From Betaproteobacteria bacterium (GTDB lineage Bacteria; Pseudomonadota; Gammaproteobacteria; Burkholderiales; WYBJ01): a stretch of DNA of 39,942 nt. Position numbers and translations under genes: made by a program. Position 1 is the stretch's first letter. Each line of letters begins with the position of its first letter. Positions 36,319 through 39,942 of the stretch are shown piece by piece. The notes below the pieces were generated by a model. It saw only the letters and a list, made by a program, of their open reading frames with translations, was not told the DNA's origin and did no database searches. Where the stretch lies: positions 1 to 39,942 of the forward strand of contig WHTS01000054.1 in NCBI GenBank assembly GCA_009377585.1. Direction: 5' to 3'.

Positions 36319-36848
36319 ACCGTTCCTCCGTCTTGAACCTCCACGCTCGGGCGTCCCGATACCCCGACGTAAACAAGTCGAGCGCGGTCGTTCGTGGCCA
36401 CGGCGTCTCCGAGGTCATCGCTCACCCGTATGCCATCCGTAGCGCTCGGGCCTGCGGCGCGGGTGTTGCGTCCGTCGGGACGAAATACGATCGGCTCGTC
36501 CGGAGTTGCGCATACCTTGGTACGGCCCGAGATGGGAGTGGCCGTCTTGCGGACTTCACCGGGAACATCGCAATCACCGCCGCCGTCGAGATCGACGCAG
36601 ATGCGCCAGCCGTCCTTCCAGTTTGCCGCATTGATCGGCGCCATGATCGCGATCCGGCTCTCCTTGATCGCTTCGGCGCGCGCGAACGCCATATCCGCGA
36701 TGATGTCGGAGGCTGTCGTCCGCACCCGTTGCGACGCGACGAAGTCGCTGAGCGAAGGAACGCCGACGGTGATCACGATCGCCAGGATGGCGAGCGTGAT
36801 CATCAGCTCGATCAGGGTGAAGCCGCGGCTCGTCGTGCATCCCGACAT
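36309..36848 (-). CDS. fimT: GspH/FimT family minor pseudopilin
   Basis: 179 aa. A short leader, SRG/FTLIELMITLAILAIVITVG signal and helix, then QRVRTTASDIIADMAFARAEAIK, the family's conserved stretch (pieces: QRVRTTASDIIADMAFARAE). WKDGWRICVD and a C-terminal cysteine pair follow. FimT and GspH are not separable by eye; the pil context favours FimT. ATG 36848 gives a short leader; ATG 36866 is an alternative without an RBS. It is 48 bp after pilE. Confidence 0.85.
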   Translation of the reverse strand: MSGCTTSRGFTLIELMITLAILAIVITVGVPSLSDFVASQRVRTTASDIIADMAFARAEAIKESRIAIMAPINAANWKDGWRICVDLDGGGDCDVPGEVRKTATPISGRTKVCATPDEPIVFRPDGRNTRAAGPSATDGIRVSDDLGDAVATNDRARLVYVGVSGRPSVEVQDGGTVCP

Positions 36849-36896
36849 GATCGTCAGCTCGCCCATTGTTCTGGTTTCATGCGCAGCGGGCGTCGC

Positions 36897-37361
36897 TCAC
36901 CGCGGCAAGTGCGCGCACGACGCGTTGTCCCAAGCACAATCCGTGCTCGAATCGAACGCGGCATCTCCAGCCACCGCCTCGCGCCATCGTTGCCCCAAGT
37001 TGTTGATACAGAGCCTGCCATCGCCACGGGCTGCGAGGTTCGATCCTGCGCTCGGGCTCATGCAAATGACGTAGCTGGGCGGCGTCGCCGTGTTGTCAAA
37101 GGTCCAGGGGTTCGGCGCGTCGTATTTGATGCCTTCCGGTGCGCTCACGCGCAGCTCCGCCATCGTGGTCGCATAGCGACGGGCGTCGAGCAGGAATTGT
37201 TCTTGGCGTTGGGCGATGTCCGAGAGCATCTGCTGCCCCTGCGAGCGCTGCCCGCGCGCGATGTGATCGCGATAGGACGGATATCCCACGACCGCCAGGA
37301 TCGCCACTATGGCCACCACGATCATCAATTCGATTAGTGTGAATCCGTGCTCCCTACGCAT
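36897..37361 (-). CDS. pilE: Type IV pilin PilE-like minor pilin
   Basis: 154 aa. A very short leader, MRREHG/FTLIELMIVVAIVAILAVVG, gives the prepilin site and transmembrane helix. YPSYRDHIARGQRSQGQQML is the PilE-type continuation. A late cysteine pair (C~142 and C~149) may close a D-region loop. ATG 37361 has AGGGGA with a 6-nt spacer. It is first in the operon, whereas pilE usually follows pilY1. It could be the major pilin or the minor PilE; the position with pilV-W-X-Y1 favours minor pilin. Confidence 0.88.
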   Translation of the reverse strand: MRREHGFTLIELMIVVAIVAILAVVGYPSYRDHIARGQRSQGQQMLSDIAQRQEQFLLDARRYATTMAELRVSAPEGIKYDAPNPWTFDNTATPPSYVICMSPSAGSNLAARGDGRLCINNLGQRWREAVAGDAAFDSSTDCAWDNASCAHLPR

Positions 37362-37579
37362 ACCAATCCCCTTGTCGGACGCAGCGGATGTTACGGCGCA
37401 GGTTTGCGGCCGATCCATACATGCCCGATAAGCGGTCGGATGCCTGGAACGAAAGGCGCGCCCGCTTCGGAATGGGTGCAGACATTGGCGATTCGCCGGA
37501 CGCGGCTCGAGACACGTGCCTGCGCTCGCCGCAAGTCGGCGGGATAGGCTCGAATTAGACGGGTCGGTACCGTTCCCCT

Positions 37580-37593
37580 TATACTTCAGCGAT
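37580..37593 (+). promoter_or_regulatory. Candidate -10 box for the Fur-family gene
   Basis: TATACT (37580-37585) ends 8 bp before the ATG at 37594, so the transcript would have almost no leader. TTAGAC (37555-37560) is a poor -35 at 19 bp. The rest of the 232-bp gap to divergent pilE showed no sigma-54 site or convincing Fur/Irr box. Confidence 0.35.
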
Positions 37594-38016
37594 ATGCGAA
37601 ACTGCCTCGAATCTTCGGAAGACGTGGCCGCGCTGTTGTGCAGCTACGGCATCAATCCGACCCGACAGCGGCTGCAGATTGCGCGTGCGCTGTTTGCGAG
37701 CCCGGGCCACCTGTCCGCGGACCAGGTGCTCGCCGCCGTCAACGAGCGCCGTCCCGCCACCTCGAAGGCGACCGTCTACAACACGCTCAACCTCTTTCGC
37801 GATCGCGGCCTGATCCGCGAGGTGATCGCGAATCCGAACAAGGTCTTTTACGACCCGAATACGGCTCCGCACTACCACTTCTACGACGTGGATACGGGCG
37901 AGCTGACCGACATCGACGCCCGCAGTGTGGAAGTGACGGGGCTGCCGCCGCTGCCCTCGGGGACCGTCACGGAAGGCGTGGACATCATCGTTCGGGTTCG
38001 CTCCAGGGCCGGCTGA
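37594..38016 (+). CDS. Fur-family transcriptional regulator, Irr-like
   Basis: 140 aa. The winged helix (NPTRQRLQIARALF, 21-34; SKATVYNTLNLFRDRGLIREV, 57-77, given as ATVYNTLNLFRDRGL) is the Fur DNA-binding domain. The dimer domain has APHYHFYDVDTGEL, with H93 and H95. The CxxC zinc sites of Fur/Zur/PerR are absent, as in the iron-response regulator Irr. Metal- or heme-dependent repression of iron genes is inferred from family. ATG 37594 is chosen because 26 upstream in-frame residues match nothing. It is divergent from pilE, and the tRNA-Thr promoter begins just after its stop. Confidence 0.85.
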   Translation: MRNCLESSEDVAALLCSYGINPTRQRLQIARALFASPGHLSADQVLAAVNERRPATSKATVYNTLNLFRDRGLIREVIANPNKVFYDPNTAPHYHFYDVDTGELTDIDARSVEVTGLPPLPSGTVTEGVDIIVRVRSRAG

Positions 38017-38020
38017 TCGT

Positions 38021-38050
38021 TTGCCGGCCCCCCGGCGGCGCGCCTATAAT
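38021..38050 (+). promoter_or_regulatory. Promoter of tRNA-Thr
   Basis: TTGCCG (38021-38026) and a perfect TATAAT (38045-38050) are 18 bp apart. The tRNA begins 12 bp after the -10 box, so the precursor has a 5' leader of only a few bases. Confidence 0.75.
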
Positions 38051-38061
38051 CCCGCTCCCGT

Positions 38062-38137
<76 letters not shown>

Positions 38138-38141
38138 GAAT

Positions 38142-38775
38142 TCAACAGCTTGCAGCGTTTTCATCCTTCGATTGCTGCGAAGCTTGTGACGTAAACGTGC
38201 CATTGAGCAGTTTGTCGACCACTCTCGCGTGTTGTCCGAACTGCTCCGGAGCCAGGTGAGCGTACCGCCTCACCATATCCGCAGACTGCCACGCGCCCAT
38301 CTCCTGAATCACGTTTAGCGGTACGCCATTCTGGGTCAACCAGCTGGCCCATGTGTGCCGCAAGTCGTGCCAGCGGAATTTCGCGATGCCGGCCCGCTTC
38401 AACGCCTGCTTCCATGCTTTGGTATTCACCTGGTTGATCGGCCGGCCCGGAAGCTGAATACGCGCACCTGGTGCTTTCCGATCTGCTTCGTCAATACCTC
38501 GATGGCCGTGGCATTGAGCGATACGTGTATATCGCGTCCGCCTTTCGCCTGGTCTGCGTAGATCCACGCCACCTTGCGCGCGAGATCCACTTGCGACCAT
38601 TCCAGATCTACAACGTTTCGGCGCCGCAGGCCCGTGGCGATGGAGAATTTGACGAGGTCTGCCAAGTGCTCCGGCAATTCCCCCAGCAATGTCGCCGCCT
38701 GCTCCGGTGTCAGCCAGCGAACGCGGCGCTTTCGGTTCCGGATAGAGCCGAATCAATGGAACCCGGGGGCGGTGG
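38142..38775 (-). pseudogene. Tyrosine recombinase/integrase fragment with two frameshifts
   Basis: The catalytic domain is recognisable in pieces. Frame A gives [12 protein letters not shown] (to 38729). Frame B gives [20 protein letters not shown] and on through [16 protein letters not shown] to QVRVFSFR. Frame A resumes at [20 protein letters not shown], then [14 protein letters not shown] and [12 protein letters not shown]. The R...H-x-x-R...Y catalytic residues are all present across the frames. The first shift is one extra A in an A-run (about 38729-38731); the second is one missing base in a G/C run (about 38441-38450). The N-terminal SAM-like domain is missing; upstream DNA matches nothing. 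Two compensating indels could also be homopolymer sequencing errors, but the missing N-terminus supports a pseudogene. Confidence 0.8.
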
Positions 38776-38851
38776 CTCAGCGTTGCTCTCCTTCGTCGGG
38801 AGAGGGCTCGCATGAATGGCGAATTGAAACGGCGCCATGTCGAAGCGCGGT

Positions 38852-39448
38852 TCATCGCGCCCGGCGCCTTTCATTGATTACAGGCGCTACGCCTTCGCGC
38901 TCTGAGATCTGGCGGCGAATCTCGGCGAGGAATGTGGCGCAGTCCGCATGCCGCTTCGCTCTTGTGGTGTCGGATGTCTCAAATCCCACCGTGGTGTTGT
39001 CTGTAGCGTTCCTTGTAGCGTTAAGCGGAACGTGATTCGGGACCAAGTCGCCACCAGGTGCGGGTGCACGCGAATCTCCTTCCACAGCATTCGGCATTGG
39101 TCCCGAATTTGGTTCAGGTGCAGGCAGCCCCGCCGGCACCGCGGCCTGGTAGACGTACTGCGCCCAATCGTACTGCGCCCAATCCTTGCCGACCTGGCGT
39201 CTGCGCCTGCGGACGATCCAACCCTGTTCGCTCGCCAGGCGCAGATGCGTACTCACGGCGCGTTCGGAGAGCCCCGTCTCTTGCGCCAGACGTTGCTCGG
39301 AGGGAAAGGCTCGACTGCCATCGGCGGCCATGTGCAGCGCAAGAGTGAGGAGCACATGCCGGGTGGTGGGCGAGCTCGGTCCGTGCTCGGAAGCGATCAG
39401 CCAGCGCCAGCGAAAGAGCAGGCCGGGCGGTTTCGTGTTCTCGGACAT
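38852..39448 (-). CDS. Helix-turn-helix (winged-helix) protein of mobile-element type
   Basis: 198 aa. Residues ~14-80 contain [20 protein letters not shown] and then [20 protein letters not shown], followed by [10 protein letters not shown]. This is the winged-helix domain of phage/plasmid replication-linked proteins with a helix-turn-helix at about 50-72. The rest is low complexity with charged ends and no recognised domain. An exact 15-bp tandem duplication (39155-39184) doubles the five residues DWAQY. Regulation of replication or of the element is plausible but unproven. ATG 39448 gives the domain its full N-terminus. Confidence 0.7.
   Translation of the reverse strand: MSENTKPPGLLFRWRWLIASEHGPSSPTTRHVLLTLALHMAADGSRAFPSEQRLAQETGLSERAVSTHLRLASEQGWIVRRRRRQVGKDWAQYDWAQYVYQAAVPAGLPAPEPNSGPMPNAVEGDSRAPAPGGDLVPNHVPLNATRNATDNTTVGFETSDTTRAKRHADCATFLAEIRRQISEREGVAPVINERRRAR
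39155..39184. repeat. 15-bp tandem duplication inside the winged-helix gene
   Basis: gtactgcgcccaatc occurs at 39155-39169 and again at 39170-39184. It is in frame and repeats DWAQY just after the DNA-binding domain. Confidence 0.9.
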
Positions 39449-39500
39449 AGGCTGCTCGATCGGGACCGATGTCGCCCCTAGCGGCCTAAGTAGATTGCAG

Positions 39501-39942
39501 TTACCTGCTCGCGTTCGTGCCCGAGCTCGCGGCTAGCCGGTAGTACCGTGATGGCTCCTTGGCTTCCGCATCGCCGCGCCGGCCGGGATTACGGAAATGA
39601 TGCGCTTCGTCGATGATCACGACGTCTGCCAACTCGGCGATGCGCTTGAAGCGCTCCGGAAAGTCGCCCTTGCGGTTCAAGTCCGTATGGCTAAACACGG
39701 CAAGGTTGCTGAAGTCGGCGCTGCCGCCGACGCCGCCGATGTGCGCAAGCCACTCGTTTAGGTGCGGCTCCCAGACGCCCTCCTTGGCGGCCTTCGGTGC
39801 GAAGAGCACTACGCGCTTGCCCTCATGCAGCACCAACCGCTCGATGAGCATCAGCCCGACGAACGTCTTGCCGAGGCCGACGCCGTCGCAGAGGAACGCC
39901 CCCCCGTGCTGGCGCGCGATCTTCATGAGCGCCCAGTAGGCT
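39501..39942 (-). pseudogene. SNF2/DEAD-type helicase gene, N-terminal part only, truncated
   Basis: The frame enters from the right edge (AYWALMKIARQHGGAFLCDG). It carries Walker A CDGVGLGKT, the KRVVLFAPKAAKEGVWEPHL segment and Walker B/DEAH VVIIDEAHHFRN. It matches superfamily 2 helicases of defence and plasmid loci. Shortly after SRYYRL the match stops: the last residues (AASSGTNASR) and TGA at 39501 replace the expected TATP motif III and the whole second RecA domain. Nothing downstream restores it. The gene is therefore a fragment; its true start is outside the window. Confidence 0.75.

Larger units (their letters stand above)
38138..39942. mobile_element. Left end of a decayed integrative element at tRNA-Thr (partial)
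   Basis: Beyond the tRNA all genes are accessory and on the minus strand: integrase fragment, winged-helix protein, broken helicase. An integrase abutting and facing a tRNA 3' end is the classic island arrangement. The distal attachment site, a copy of the tRNA 3' end, is not in the window, so the extent is unknown. Frameshifts and truncations indicate that the element can no longer move by its own integrase. Confidence 0.65.

Noticed and set aside
34496-36418. 640-aa version of PilW extending back through pilV
   Set aside because: The extra N-terminus is an off-frame reading of PilV. The prepilin signal at the 35626 start fixes the real N-terminus.
37362-37593. Sigma-54 promoter for pilE
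   Set aside because: No GG-N10-GC element with the flanking consensus was found on the minus strand of this gap.
38800-38840. Possible further copy of the GC-rich repeat near the integrase
   Set aside because: Only a loose resemblance (gggagagggctcgcatga) to the 27-bp unit; too weak to claim.

Overview
The window is GC-rich chromosomal DNA from a proteobacterium, most likely a betaproteobacterium. This rests on gene content and order: xseB-ispA-dxs, a DUF3579 gene next to rpsT-murJ-ribF-ileS-lspA-ispH, and a minor-pilin/PilY1 operon. No genus can be named from sequence reading alone. Most genes are conserved housekeeping genes. The accessory material lies at two places: about 0.1-6.8 kb and 38.1 kb to the right edge.

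Left part (1-6833). The start of a response regulator enters from the left edge on the minus strand. It is followed by a gap holding a 72-codon plus-strand ORF with its own strong terminator and one copy of a GC-rich repeat. A minus-strand set then runs, in transcription order, arsS-type radical SAM protein, VTT-domain/FAD disulfide oxidoreductase fusion, two glycosyltransferase-like proteins of the families that accompany ArsS (TIGR04283, TIGR04282), and a Rieske oxygenase. This looks like an arsenosugar-type (formerly 'rSAM/selenodomain') cluster without an arsM methyltransferase in view. A structured repeat block (3327-3493) interrupts it.

Middle (7009-28058). xseB-ispA-dxs-folE-ribBA run on the plus strand (exonuclease VII, isoprenoid precursors, folate and riboflavin entry steps from GTP). 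A retropepsin-like protease, an unknown exported protein, yajQ and the arginine genes argD-argF-argG lie on the minus strand, with a PLP-dependent basic amino-acid decarboxylase upstream of argD. A divergent DUF3579 gene faces rpsT. rpsT and murJ are driven from overlapping divergent promoters. murJ-ribF-ileS-lspA-ispH follow on the plus strand (lipid II flipping, FMN/FAD synthesis, isoleucyl-tRNA, lipoprotein signal peptidase, last MEP-pathway step). Small-scale decay and slippage are visible: a 29-codon remnant of a glutamine amidotransferase gene, four tandem copies of the argG 3' end, and a perfect 24-bp duplication after the decarboxylase gene.

Right part (28202-39942). A type IV pilus operon on the minus strand reads pilE-fimT-pilV-pilW-pilX-pilY1. 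PilY1 is very large, with a cysteine-rich block in its N-terminal half. Divergent from it is a Fur-family regulator resembling Irr, then tRNA-Thr(CGT) with a clear promoter. Five bases past the tRNA CCA begins a decayed island: a tyrosine integrase fragment with two compensating frameshifts and no N-terminal domain, a winged-helix protein with an in-frame 15-bp duplication, and a helicase gene cut short at its 3' end and continuing past the right edge.

The best candidates for a second look are the arsenosugar-type cluster with its fused VTT/oxidoreductase and Rieske partner, the structured repeat family shared by 299-340 and 3327-3493, the cysteine-rich PilY1, and the tRNA-Thr island border.
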